In this document: positions 18,665-28,069 of the stretch, piece by piece
Layout of the letters: each line of letters opens with the position of its first letter
Position numbering within the stretch: position 1 is the first letter of the stretch
Assembly: GCF_900107035.1 (NCBI RefSeq)
Contig: NZ_FNOJ01000004.1
Location: forward strand, 181,307 to 245,306
Direction of reading: 5' to 3'
Source of the DNA: Alicyclobacillus hesperidum
Lineage (GTDB): Bacteria > Bacillota > Bacilli > Alicyclobacillales > Alicyclobacillaceae
DNA: 64,000 nt
Translations under genes and position numbers: made by a program
The notes under the pieces: model-generated
Told to the model about the DNA's origin: nothing
Databases searched by the model: none
What the model saw: the letters and a program-made list of their open reading frames with translations, nothing else

Positions 18665-19582
18665 TTGCCAGGAAAGCGCTTGCGTATCATTCGTGTGATC
18701 GGATTGCGTATAGCCGTCATTCCGATGCTACTGTGCATCCTGATTATCTTAGGCAATGCACTTGGATACTTGAATCCCGCGGCAACCAATCAGTCTTCGG
18801 CAATTCCAGGTCTATCAGCGGCGAAACCAGCCCCGTTTTGGCATTCCGTGTACACAAGCCTTGTGGCCATCGGTACTTTGCATTGGGGCGCTGGTCCTCA
18901 GATTACGCGGGAACTGGTGTTACGTTCGCTCGAAATCAGCTCCATTCTTACGTTTGGCTCCTTGTTTGTCTCCGCGCTCGTCGGTATTCCATGTGGCATT
19001 TTCGCAGCTTTGAAGCCACGCAATCCACTTTGGCAAGCCGTTTCGGCTTTCTGCGTCTTATTGGGGCAAGTCCCCCCTGCAGATATGGCCGTTATTCTCA
19101 TTTTTACGTTCTCTTTAGGATGGCATCTCATTCCACTCAGTTATGGTTGGGGTTCTGTGGCTGATGCCATTTTACCGATCATGACGGTGGCCTGCTTTAA
19201 TATTGGCTATATAGTCAAGTACACGGAAGCCGGCATGCGTGAAGTGATGCAAAGGTCCTTTATTGCAGCTGCGCGCGCTCGCGGTGCAGGTACCGCAACC
19301 GTTGTCGCGCACCACGCATTGCGCCCTGCGCTGACGGGACTGTTGACGTTTTTGGGTCCTCAAACGCCGATGACGTTATTTTGCACCGTGATCGCAGAAC
19401 AAGCGTTTGCGATTCCTGGCATTGGCACCATGCTCGGGATTAAGGTGACGACCTATGGCACCCCCGCGTTTGGCAGCGGCACAACGTTATCGATCACTTT
19501 GTTCATTTTTGGACTATTTATTATGGTTCTGAATCTACTCATCGACATTGCGTATCTATGGCTCAATCCGCTCGCAGACTAA
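18665..19582 (+). CDS. ABC transporter permease, DppB/OppB family
   Basis: This 305-residue membrane permease of the oligopeptide/nickel ABC importer class has the EAA-type loop AARARGAGTATVVAHHALRPAL that contacts the ATPases, plus about six hydrophobic segments. The chosen TTG at 18665 has GGGGGG six bases upstream; a TTG at 18647 is in frame but has no ribosome site. It is first in a four-gene operon (two permeases, two ATPases). The usual substrate-binding lipoprotein gene is absent on both sides, so the substrate cannot be inferred. Confidence 0.85.
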   Translation: MPGKRLRIIRVIGLRIAVIPMLLCILIILGNALGYLNPAATNQSSAIPGLSAAKPAPFWHSVYTSLVAIGTLHWGAGPQITRELVLRSLEISSILTFGSLFVSALVGIPCGIFAALKPRNPLWQAVSAFCVLLGQVPPADMAVILIFTFSLGWHLIPLSYGWGSVADAILPIMTVACFNIGYIVKYTEAGMREVMQRSFIAAARARGAGTATVVAHHALRPALTGLLTFLGPQTPMTLFCTVIAEQAFAIPGIGTMLGIKVTTYGTPAFGSGTTLSITLFIFGLFIMVLNLLIDIAYLWLNPLAD

Positions 19583-19597
19583 AAGGGAGGGACGTTT

Positions 19598-20578
19598 ATG
19601 TCGTTCGCCGCTATCTCCGATTGGCATGAACGCGCTAGCCATGGCCGAAAACGTAGACGTCGCTTAGCTTGGCGTCGGTTTTGCCGAAATGGACTGCCTG
19701 TTATCGGCCTCGCCTACATTGCACTGCTATTTATCGTCGCGATTGTAGGCCCATTCGTCACCCGACAGCCCACAGTAAACATATTTCAGGCAAACCAAAG
19801 TCCGAGTTGGGCGCATCCATTTGGAACCGGGCAATATGGGCAAGACTTATTGACACAAATCGTGCGCGGCCTTGGCGGTACATTGCTTATCGGTGTGACA
19901 GGTGCGGCGATTTCGGTTGCCATTGGCCTCATCGTCGGCATGGTGGCGGGCGTCTTCGGCGGCTTTATCGATGCCGTGCTCATGCGGCTCACCGATTTTG
20001 CCTTTTCGATCCCGACGCTCATCATCGCCCTCTTCATCGTGGTCGTCACAGGCTTTAGTGCTTGGAACGTCGGCTTGTCTATAGGCCTTGTCACCTGGGC
20101 GGGATGCGCTCGTCTGGCGCGCGGCCTCGCGCTTTCCGTGCGCAATGGAACGTTGATTGACTCTGCCATTCTCGCAGGTGGTTCGCGCTGGTACATCGCG
20201 ACGCGCTATGTGTTGCCGCAAATTGCATCGAATATGATTGTGTTCTTCGTATTCCAGGTGGCGTCTGTGCTGTTTCAGTCCACCACACTCATTGCGCTCG
20301 ATCCACAATATGTTCCACTGACTGGTGGACAATTGCCACCTGGTTCCAATCTGCTTCTCAATTTACTGAATGGCGGTGGCGGATCCTACATCGGCTATCG
20401 TTGGCTGTTCTGGTTTCCGCTAGGCGTATATTGCTCCATGGTCATTGCGCTCTTGTGGATAGGCGATGGCCTGCAAGCGCTTTTAAACCCACAACAGCCA
20501 TTGCCGAGGCGCTGGTTTGCGGCGTGGCCGCGGCTTCGTGCGGCGAGGGGGGGCAAGGGGGTGAATATGCATGGCTGA
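19598..20578 (+). CDS. ABC transporter permease, DppC/OppC family
   Basis: This second permease, of 326 residues, has an N-terminal cytoplasmic stretch rich in arginine, a membrane segment near residues 30-50, and the typical OppC segment HPFGTGQYGQDLL. It starts behind AAAAGGGAGGG 15 bp after its partner, and its end overlaps the following ATPase gene by 8 bp. The two permeases form the translocation pore. Confidence 0.87.
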   Translation: MSFAAISDWHERASHGRKRRRRLAWRRFCRNGLPVIGLAYIALLFIVAIVGPFVTRQPTVNIFQANQSPSWAHPFGTGQYGQDLLTQIVRGLGGTLLIGVTGAAISVAIGLIVGMVAGVFGGFIDAVLMRLTDFAFSIPTLIIALFIVVVTGFSAWNVGLSIGLVTWAGCARLARGLALSVRNGTLIDSAILAGGSRWYIATRYVLPQIASNMIVFFVFQVASVLFQSTTLIALDPQYVPLTGGQLPPGSNLLLNLLNGGGGSYIGYRWLFWFPLGVYCSMVIALLWIGDGLQALLNPQQPLPRRWFAAWPRLRAARGGKGVNMHG

Positions 20579-21617
20579 CTTCGTTGTTGAAGCGCGAACA
20601 GACTTCAGTAACGATGTATCCAAGCAACCTGTACTCGAGGTGCGGGATTTAGTCGTCCGGTTCGAGCGTGCCGACGGAGTGGTCCATGCGGTAAACGGTG
20701 TCGATTTCGCCGTACGGCCTGGTGAATGGCTTGGTATTATTGGCGAGAGCGGATCAGGCAAGTCGGTGACCCTGATGTCCATTCTCGGTTTGCTCGGAGA
20801 AGGTGGGCGAGTGATCCGTGGAAACGCGTGGTTTAACGGAGTGGATTTGGTTCAGTTGTCCGACCGGCAATTGCGCACTGTGCGTGGGAAGGATATCGGC
20901 GTCGTCTTTCAAAACTTAGCCGAGGGCTTTAATCCCTATTTGCCGATTGGGTCACAAATCGCGGAAGTATTGGTCAATCATCGTCTGTGTACGCGTCGCA
21001 CCGCTCATCGACGCGTGATCGAGTTCATGCATGAGCTCGGAATTGCGGATGCGAAAGCGCGCTTCCAACAATACCCGCACGAGTTGTCCGGAGGCATGCG
21101 ACAGCGAGCGATGATCGCAAGCGCCATTGTCAGCGAGCCGAAGGTGATTTTCGCTGACGAGCCGACGACGGCACTCGATTCGACCGTGCAAATGCAGGTA
21201 CTGGCACTGTTGACGGACATCTGCCGCAAACGTGGAACAGCGGTCGTGATGGTCACGCATGATCTTGGCGTTGCAGCCCATACGTGTGACCGCATCGTGG
21301 TCATGTATGGGGGCGTTGTGATGGAAGAAGCACCGATTGACGAATTTCTGCAATTCCCAACGCATCCGTATACACTCGGCCTGCGCGCCGCATCATTTGA
21401 TCCGGAACAGCCTGATAGACCCTTGCGTCCAATCCCGGGAGTTGCTCCCGTGCTTCTAGAGGCTCCCCGAGGCTGCCCGTTTGCGCCACGCTGTCATATG
21501 GCCACAACGGTTTGTCGCGAACGCCTACCTGCGCTGCGACAAACGCGACCAGAACACCGCGTCGCATGTCATCACGTACAAGGGGAGAATGAGCATGAGC
21601 CTTACCCCATTCCTTGA
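20571..21617 (+). CDS. ABC transporter ATP-binding protein, DppD/OppD family
   Basis: This 348-residue ATPase has Walker A GESGSGKS (near residue 62), the signature LSGGMRQRAM, Walker B VIFADEPTTALD and the switch histidine in MVTHDLG. The C-terminal oligopeptide-type extension contains a cysteine cluster (CPFAPRCHMATTVC), which in DppD/OppD proteins can bind a 4Fe-4S cluster. It overlaps both neighbours, indicating coupled translation. Confidence 0.9.
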   Translation: MADFVVEARTDFSNDVSKQPVLEVRDLVVRFERADGVVHAVNGVDFAVRPGEWLGIIGESGSGKSVTLMSILGLLGEGGRVIRGNAWFNGVDLVQLSDRQLRTVRGKDIGVVFQNLAEGFNPYLPIGSQIAEVLVNHRLCTRRTAHRRVIEFMHELGIADAKARFQQYPHELSGGMRQRAMIASAIVSEPKVIFADEPTTALDSTVQMQVLALLTDICRKRGTAVVMVTHDLGVAAHTCDRIVVMYGGVVMEEAPIDEFLQFPTHPYTLGLRAASFDPEQPDRPLRPIPGVAPVLLEAPRGCPFAPRCHMATTVCRERLPALRQTRPEHRVACHHVQGENEHEPYPIP

Positions 21618-22548
21618 TCTGCGTCACATTGAAAAATCATTTCGCGTCCGCGGAAAGCAACTACCCGCCGTGCGGGATGTTTCGTTATCGATTCGGGAAG
21701 GTGAATCGCTTGGCCTCGTCGGTGAAAGCGGGAGTGGGAAATCCACCCTAGGGCGATGTGCCATCGGACTTACAGCGCCGGATGCAGGCAGTGTGCGCCT
21801 TTTGGGTGAGGAACTTGTTGGTCGATCCCGTCGGGACCTGCGCCCAATCTGGCGACACATGCAGATGGTGTTTCAAGACGCCGGGGCCGCGCTGCATCCC
21901 CGTATGACCGTCGGGCGCAACGTGATAGATCCGTTGGTTGCACGACGGCTTGTTTCTCGGCGAGAAGGTTGGGAGATAGCGCGACAGTTGCTCGAACAAG
22001 TGGGGTTACATGCGGATCAGGCTGAGGCCTTTCCGTTTGAATTATCTGGAGGCCAACAACAGCGCGTCATGATTGCAAGAGCTTTAGCTGTTGAACCCAA
22101 ACTCCTCATTTGCGATGAAGCAGTATCGGCTTTGGATGTCTCCGTGCAGGCACAAATGATGGACTTGTTCATACGGTTAAAACAAGAGCGGAATCTTTCG
22201 TATCTATTTATATCACATAACCTGCCGACGGTCGGTCAAATTGCCGACCGCATTGCGGTCATGTATCTCGGCCAGATCGTCGAAGTCGGCACCACGCAAC
22301 GGATGTTTCAGAATCCGTACCACCCATATTCGAAGGCTTTATTCGCATCCGTGCTACCGATTCCTGCGAACGTCAGCGCACGGAGAGAATTGCGTGCATT
22401 GCCAGGCGAAATGCCCTCGCCGTTCGATCTACCACGTGGTTGTCCGTTTCACACCCGATGTCCTGTAGCTGTCGACCGTTGCCGCGACGTTCGTCCACAG
22501 TTGCGGGCGATTGACGTTGACCACCAAGTGGCCTGTCATCTAGCGTAA
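21595..22548 (+). CDS. ABC transporter ATP-binding protein, DppF/OppF family
   Basis: This 317-residue partner ATPase has Walker A GESGSGKST, the signature LSGGQQQRVMIA, Walker B LLICDEAVSALDVS and the C-terminal CPFHTRCPVAVDRC cluster. The ATG at 21595 has AGGGGAG seven bases upstream and lies inside the 3' end of the previous gene; ATG 21589 is too close to the ribosome site. It ends the importer operon. Confidence 0.9.
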   Translation: MSLTPFLDLRHIEKSFRVRGKQLPAVRDVSLSIREGESLGLVGESGSGKSTLGRCAIGLTAPDAGSVRLLGEELVGRSRRDLRPIWRHMQMVFQDAGAALHPRMTVGRNVIDPLVARRLVSRREGWEIARQLLEQVGLHADQAEAFPFELSGGQQQRVMIARALAVEPKLLICDEAVSALDVSVQAQMMDLFIRLKQERNLSYLFISHNLPTVGQIADRIAVMYLGQIVEVGTTQRMFQNPYHPYSKALFASVLPIPANVSARRELRALPGEMPSPFDLPRGCPFHTRCPVAVDRCRDVRPQLRAIDVDHQVACHLA

Positions 22549-22639
22549 GGCTTTATTTCGGCATAGATCCGCATGCAAACGATATTGTATAGTCTAGACG
22601 AAGACGATTGCGGACAACGGCCGAAAGGCGGGGTGCAGC

Positions 22640-24757
22640 TTGTTGCTGCGGCGCAGAACGTGGAGAAGTATCAATACCGTCACGGACCACGATCCCGGCA
22701 ATTTGCGGATTGTACCAGGTATACGTAACGCGTTTGGCGTAGTGCTACCACTGGTTTTCGGACTTATTTCTCAGCATGTACTTTCAGGCGTCGGCATCTC
22801 CGCCGGCGCTTTGGTGTCTGGTTTTGCAGGCACGGCCGGCACCGCACGACGTCGGACGCGAACGATGTTGCTTGCAACCTTATGGATGACGGTAACCACG
22901 TTGGTTGGTGCAATCGCCGGGGCGCACACGTGGCTCATCGTGCTGTTGACCATGGTCAGCGGCTGGATTGCAGGCATGATGATAGGTGTGAGTGCTGCCG
23001 CGGGGCAAGTGGGGTTGTTGTCGACCAATGCCTTGATTTTGATTTCGACAAGTCCGCAATCTCCGAGTGGCGCGTTTTATCGAGCGGGGTTAGTCCTCGC
23101 AGGCGGACTCCTGCAGATGGCCATCATGATAGTTGTAGATCTTTGTACAACTGACAGTGCGGAGGCCGACGCGGTCACACAGGTGTACAACAGGCTTGCG
23201 ACCTATGCGCGCGATCGCACACGCGACACAGACCTTGCTGTTGCCACTGCACTCGTCGATGCGGATGCGACATTGCGCGACTCGTATATGCGTATGCCTG
23301 CGCGTGCCAAGCTGTATCGATTGTTGAACGCCGCTGAACAGGTGCGATTCTATGTGGTCGCGCTCGTCGAGATGGCAAAGGGCAGGGCGTATACCAGTCA
23401 GCGCGACGAGTCGTCGACAGCTGCCCTTCACGCCTTGCGACGCGTTTCATCCATTGTCGAACAAGTCGGAGGCGATGTTTGGGCGTTTGCAGCAGGACGT
23501 AATCGCACCTTGTCGACTTTCGGACTATTGGTTCAGGCGGCGAGTGAATTGGAGGAGCTCGCAGAACAGATGCAGGGTGATGTTTGTGCACACGTGCGTG
23601 CAATCGCCGTCGCCTTGCGGCAACTGCACCGCGATTTAAGCGAACGTACAGTTTGGCATTTACCCGCCGAGGCTCGCGAGTCGATAGGCCGCCGACTCAA
23701 AAAGGCAGCGAATTCGTTTCTTAGCCATTTGACGTTCCATTCCGCTACATTTCGACATGCGTTGCGGGCGAGTGGTGCAATGGGTCTTGGCATGCTTGCT
23801 GCGCGCGCCTTGCCTTGGCAACACGCGTATTGGTTGCCGTTGACCGCAAACATCATTTTGCGCCCTGACTTTACGGCGACCTTCGGACGCGGCATCGCCC
23901 GCGTGATCGGCACAGTCGCCGGTATTTTACTTGCGACCGTCCTCATGGTTGGCGTGCACGACAAGACGGGCATGTTTGGCAGTTTGCTCATCGTCGTCTT
24001 CGCGGCAGCGATGTATATGCTTGTCAACTTTAACTACGCATTGTTTAGTTGCGCATTGACAGCCGAAACGGTGGTTCTGCTATCGTTCTTTGAGCGCGCG
24101 CCTGCCTTCGTGACGATGGAAGATCGCCTGCTGGATACAGTGCTAGGCAGTTTCCTCGCATTTCTCGTCTATCTCGTCTGGCCGACTTGGCAATACCGCG
24201 AAATTCACAGCGTGATCGCAGATGCTGTAGCGGCGCAAAGAACATATTTTCATGCTGTCTTCAAAACACTTCGCGATCCGCAAGGTACAAGCCCTTCACC
24301 GCGCAATTTCCAAAGTCAGAGGAGCGCAGTCCGCGTTTCGCGCACAAACGCGGCGGTTGCCATTCGCCAAATGTTAAACGAACCGGTCGGTCCGACATGG
24401 AATCCGCACACGCTGCTCGGCGTGTTGGTTGCCATCCATCGCCTGTCAGATACGTTGCTCTCCATTGAGGCGTACGTGTTGGAGCGGCGGATCGAAGAAC
24501 CGATTGGCGAGGATGTTGTGGAGATAGGTCTGGACATCGAGCGTGGACTGAATCTGATTGAGACGATCATCCGCAGGAATGCCACGGAAACGCTGGGGGA
24601 CAAGCGGGGAAGGGAACGGGCCGTGACAGCCGCGTTCGCAATTGATGTAGATTTGGCACAGCAAGACGTCATTGCTCGCGCGTTTGTGCGAATGGACAAC
24701 ACGGCGTGGACAATTGTCCGTATGCTGCAAATGGACATCGTGGCGTCGAATATCTGA
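22640..24757 (+). CDS. FUSC-family membrane protein (putative aromatic/lipophilic exporter)
   Basis: This 705-residue protein has two membrane blocks (residues about 30-180 and 375-520), separated and followed by soluble helical regions. That is the duplicated fusaric-acid-resistance/AaeB/YccS-like architecture. The start is probably the TTG at 22640, behind AAAGGCGGGG. Members are linked to efflux of aromatic acids or to envelope stress; an aromatic-acid role would suit this genome's catabolic island, but that island is 14 kb away, so it is only suggestive. It lies 91 bp downstream of the ABC operon. Confidence 0.75.
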   Translation: MLLRRRTWRSINTVTDHDPGNLRIVPGIRNAFGVVLPLVFGLISQHVLSGVGISAGALVSGFAGTAGTARRRTRTMLLATLWMTVTTLVGAIAGAHTWLIVLLTMVSGWIAGMMIGVSAAAGQVGLLSTNALILISTSPQSPSGAFYRAGLVLAGGLLQMAIMIVVDLCTTDSAEADAVTQVYNRLATYARDRTRDTDLAVATALVDADATLRDSYMRMPARAKLYRLLNAAEQVRFYVVALVEMAKGRAYTSQRDESSTAALHALRRVSSIVEQVGGDVWAFAAGRNRTLSTFGLLVQAASELEELAEQMQGDVCAHVRAIAVALRQLHRDLSERTVWHLPAEARESIGRRLKKAANSFLSHLTFHSATFRHALRASGAMGLGMLAARALPWQHAYWLPLTANIILRPDFTATFGRGIARVIGTVAGILLATVLMVGVHDKTGMFGSLLIVVFAAAMYMLVNFNYALFSCALTAETVVLLSFFERAPAFVTMEDRLLDTVLGSFLAFLVYLVWPTWQYREIHSVIADAVAAQRTYFHAVFKTLRDPQGTSPSPRNFQSQRSAVRVSRTNAAVAIRQMLNEPVGPTWNPHTLLGVLVAIHRLSDTLLSIEAYVLERRIEEPIGEDVVEIGLDIERGLNLIETIIRRNATETLGDKRGRERAVTAAFAIDVDLAQQDVIARAFVRMDNTAWTIVRMLQMDIVASNI

Positions 24758-24868
24758 TCTACAAATGCCGGATACAGACTTCGCTCTGAGGTCCGAACGA
24801 ACTTTCCTCAAACCCAAGCCGTCTATATGATAGGATCACGAGTATGTGTGAATGACGGGAGGGATAAG

Positions 24869-25912
24869 GTGGATCACACGAGACGAGAGCAAGCGACAGA
24901 CAACAAGCGACGACAGCAGGCGAATCAGCCGCGGCGTTCACGGAAGCGATGGGTAACCTTTGCTTTCGCATGCTTTTTATACATCTTCGTTTCGTCGTCA
25001 TTGCTCATTTTTCATGGTCCATTCTCAGCTGTTCGCAATTACGTGATCGACACCTTTGACGAAACTCGACATGGGTACTTATTGCGGCCATTGTCGCTCT
25101 ATACGGTGTCGAATGCAGCGATCGAGGCTCACGCTTTGGCGAAGAACGGCATGGTGTCGGAGACGACTCCGATTTCCGAGATTGCGACAAAAAACTACAC
25201 GAATAGCGATGGCGCCATTCACCTATATACTTACCATGGCGAAACATTCACCGCCTACATTATGGTGGTGGACAATCCGAAGCGAATTCGTGTTGCCGTA
25301 ACCAAATACATCGGACGCAATGGTGAAACCGTCCAACAGATGGTCAATGATGTAGGCGCGGTCGCTGGCATTAACGGCGGTGCTTTTTCGGATACGAATC
25401 AGCAGGGGACAGGTGCGAACCCTCTTGGCATTACGATTCACGACGGGAAGGTTATTACAGGTGCTGGAACGACTGCGAAGTACCCGGAGATCGCGTTTAC
25501 AAGTGGCGGTCAGATGATTGCGGGAGACTATTCGCTCTCTGAACTTCAACAAAAGAATGTGCAGGAGGCACTCAGTTTTGGGCCGGTGCTCGTGTTAAAT
25601 GGGCAACCTGTATCGGTCCCAGACCAGGGATATAATCCGCGAACAGCGATTGGCCAAACAGCAAATGGCAAGGTGATTTTAATAGTCACCGATGGTCGCG
25701 GTCAGTACGGACAACTCGGGGCATCGATGGCGGATATCACGGAACTCATGTTGCAATATCACGCTGTGATCGCGGCCGATCTCGATGGCGGTTCGTCGAC
25801 CACCATGGTGTATAATGGCCGACTGGTCAACACACCAGTTGACTTGACAGGAGCGCGCAGCGTTGCCACGTCGTTTGTCGTAATGCCAGAAGTGGGAGGC
25901 AGCTCGAAATGA
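24869..25912 (+). CDS. membrane-anchored phosphodiester glycosidase (NAGPA-domain) protein
   Basis: This protein of 347 residues has a highly basic N-terminus, one membrane segment (about residues 31-50) and an extracellular NAGPA domain. The domain signatures are INGGAFSD, NPRTAIGQTANGKVIL and AADLDGGSSTTMVYNG. Such domains cleave sugar phosphodiesters or process cell-wall and exopolysaccharide glycans. The GTG at 24869 has GGGAGGG upstream and is preferred over ATG 24827, which lacks one. The stop overlaps the next gene's ATG. Confidence 0.82.
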   Translation: MDHTRREQATDNKRRQQANQPRRSRKRWVTFAFACFLYIFVSSSLLIFHGPFSAVRNYVIDTFDETRHGYLLRPLSLYTVSNAAIEAHALAKNGMVSETTPISEIATKNYTNSDGAIHLYTYHGETFTAYIMVVDNPKRIRVAVTKYIGRNGETVQQMVNDVGAVAGINGGAFSDTNQQGTGANPLGITIHDGKVITGAGTTAKYPEIAFTSGGQMIAGDYSLSELQQKNVQEALSFGPVLVLNGQPVSVPDQGYNPRTAIGQTANGKVILIVTDGRGQYGQLGASMADITELMLQYHAVIAADLDGGSSTTMVYNGRLVNTPVDLTGARSVATSFVVMPEVGGSSK

Positions 25913-26880
25913 CGTCTAGACGCCGACTCGGTCGCTTGTTCTTAGGTGTTGCTGGCTTGGCGACAATGATTGAAGTTGCGTTTTTTCATCACTTGAACCA
26001 TTTGTTGAATTCTCAACAAGTCGCCACAGAGCGTGCCATTCAACGGCTTGTCCAAGTCCGCTCGACACAAGTTCTAGCAAACCTGAAACAGCACTATCAG
26101 GGTGTAACGGAATCGCCAAACGGTCAATACGCGACCTACGTCGATACGGCTACCAATGGCACGGATGTCGTTCACGTTGTGTCGTTAGAGACCGGCAAAC
26201 AGGTCAGCGAAGCCACGGATCTTTATCCTGTGCAATACGTCGACTGGTTGGGCAATACGGAAGTTTTTGTGGGTGAGCAAAGATCGCCTGGCGATTTGGA
26301 GTTAAACACGTTCTATGTGTCAAACGGGCAACAGGCGGATGTCACTGCAGCAAGTGTGCCAGTATTTAGTGGCCTTTCGCCAGATGCACAGATCACCAAG
26401 GTTACCTACAGTACACAGACAAACGACATATTCGTATTGATCACGTCCAATGGATCAAGTGAGATTTATCACGTGGGAACCATGGAAGATGTGCAATCTG
26501 TTCCTGTGCCCGCCGGTTACGTAAAAAACATTGCGATGACGCAAACGGGCAAAATTCTGTACGTTGAAATCAATCAGAATGGCGTATGGAATGTCCTCAA
26601 GCTGTCGGAAACGAGTGCAACAAGCAGTTATACGCCGGATTTCGAGATGAATGCTCAGCTCGTCAAAGCAAATGCCGCACTGATCAGCGTGATCGGCGAC
26701 ACGTTGTATTACGGGAATGTGAACAGCAATGGCTTGGTGACATCGGTGTACAAACAGTCCCAAGGGACGCCTCAGTTGGTCAAACAACTCACCCGTCCGA
26801 TTTTGGCGAGTCGCATTTCGGTTACCGGCACAGGAGATTTGGTACTGAATCCATCGGCAGCAACGAACGCCTCCGTATAA
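25909..26880 (+). CDS. uncharacterised membrane-anchored protein, possible beta-propeller
   Basis: This 323-residue protein has one N-terminal hydrophobic anchor (residues about 9-23), then a coil-like stretch and an extracytoplasmic region. That region has repeated short beta-strand patterns such as GQYATYVDTA, TNDIFVLITS and GKILYVEIN, suggestive of a TolB/WD-like propeller. No catalytic motif is recognised. ATGA overlap with the phosphodiester glycosidase gene implies coupled expression and a joint role at the outer membrane face or cell wall. The stop codon is inside the terminator stem. Confidence 0.65.
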   Translation: MTSRRRLGRLFLGVAGLATMIEVAFFHHLNHLLNSQQVATERAIQRLVQVRSTQVLANLKQHYQGVTESPNGQYATYVDTATNGTDVVHVVSLETGKQVSEATDLYPVQYVDWLGNTEVFVGEQRSPGDLELNTFYVSNGQQADVTAASVPVFSGLSPDAQITKVTYSTQTNDIFVLITSNGSSEIYHVGTMEDVQSVPVPAGYVKNIAMTQTGKILYVEINQNGVWNVLKLSETSATSSYTPDFEMNAQLVKANAALISVIGDTLYYGNVNSNGLVTSVYKQSQGTPQLVKQLTRPILASRISVTGTGDLVLNPSAATNASV

Positions 26881-26902
26881 GATACGGAGGCGAACGGTTT
26901 TA
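26868..26902 (+). terminator. terminator overlapping the stop codon
   Basis: An 11-bp perfect stem (CGCCTCCGTAT, 26868-26878, with 26882-26892) and a 3-nt loop is followed by AACGGTTTTA. The stop codon of the preceding gene lies in the loop region. Confidence 0.7.
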
Positions 26903-26922
26903 AGCGAAGGGGCGGGATCTCA

Positions 26923-27291
26923 GTGTACGGTCACCTTGATTGCAAGCGCGTATACGATCTGGCAGTCGAGACCGACGGCATTCGCGTATTGGTTGATCGC
27001 CTATGGCCACGCGGTGTACGCAAGGAAGACGCACAAATTAGCCACTGGTTGAAAAACGTTGCTCCGTCGCCTCAATTGCGAACATGGTTCGCACATGATC
27101 CCAACCGCTTTACGGAGTTCTCTACTTTATACCGAGAAGAACTGGATACTGATGAATCGCATCAACAGGCGGTGGGTCAAATCGTGCAGTGGTTACAGGA
27201 AGGTCCTGTTACTCTCGTCTACGCCGCGCGCGACGCACAACACAACCATGCCGTGGTGCTTAAGGCATACGTGCTCGATCGTTTACGATGA
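26923..27291 (+). CDS. DUF488 family protein
   Basis: This small protein of 122 residues has the DUF488/YeaO signature RVLVDRLWPRGVRKEDA and later VTLVYAARD. It is widespread in bacteria and of unknown biochemical role. The start is GTG 26923 behind AAGGGGCGGG. A short spacer separates it from tpx, so the two may be cotranscribed. Confidence 0.8.
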   Translation: MYGHLDCKRVYDLAVETDGIRVLVDRLWPRGVRKEDAQISHWLKNVAPSPQLRTWFAHDPNRFTEFSTLYREELDTDESHQQAVGQIVQWLQEGPVTLVYAARDAQHNHAVVLKAYVLDRLR

Positions 27292-27398
27292 GAGATTTTT
27301 GCAACTCGGTGTTGGGGAACTGCGCGCCATCCGCTACAATGAAATGGCAAGCGTGCCGAGCACGCGTGTAACTCAGAAGAAGAGGAGAGATATGCAAG

Positions 27399-27914
27399 AT
27401 GGTTGAACGCAAAGGTGCATTTACTTTCATCGATCAAGCGTGCACGTTGATTGGGCCCGAACTGAAAGTTGGCGATACAGCACCTGATTTTCACGTCATT
27501 GCCAATGACCTATCCACCGTCACACTGGCTGACTCTCGCGGCAAGGTTCGTATCATAAGTGTAGTGCCTTCTTTAGATACGGGTGTGTGCGATGCACAAA
27601 CAAGACGCTTTAATGAAGCGGCTAGTGAACTAGGTGAAAACGTGGTCATTCTGACCATTAGCGCAGACCTGCCGTTTGCTCAAAAGCGCTGGTGCGGTGC
27701 GGCTGGTGTCGAGCGGGTTCAGACACTTTCGGATCATCGAGACATGTCTTTCGGAAGTGCATATGGTACATATATTAAGGAAGTTCGCCTCGAAAGCCGT
27801 GCTGTTTTCGTCGTCGATTCGAATGACAAGATCGTGTACGTCGAATATGTACCGACTGCCGGTCAGCACCCGAATTACGAAGCTGCACTCGAAGCTGCCA
27901 AGGCGGCGAAGTAA
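27399..27914 (+). CDS. tpx: thiol peroxidase Tpx
   Basis: This atypical 2-Cys peroxiredoxin of 171 residues reduces hydroperoxides using thioredoxin. The peroxidatic cysteine is in [16 protein letters not shown] and the resolving cysteine in QKRWCGAAG, at the usual Tpx separation. The ATG follows AGAAGAGGAGAG. Expected cytoplasmic antioxidant in an aerobic organism. Confidence 0.95.
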   Translation: MVERKGAFTFIDQACTLIGPELKVGDTAPDFHVIANDLSTVTLADSRGKVRIISVVPSLDTGVCDAQTRRFNEAASELGENVVILTISADLPFAQKRWCGAAGVERVQTLSDHRDMSFGSAYGTYIKEVRLESRAVFVVDSNDKIVYVEYVPTAGQHPNYEAALEAAKAAK

Positions 27915-27948
27915 TTCGCGTTTACACTCGGTAGCATTCAGTTTCAAG

Positions 27949-28031
<83 letters not shown>

Positions 28032-28069
28032 CGATCGTGAAGGGAGGGAGTATGCGATTTCGGTTTTCG

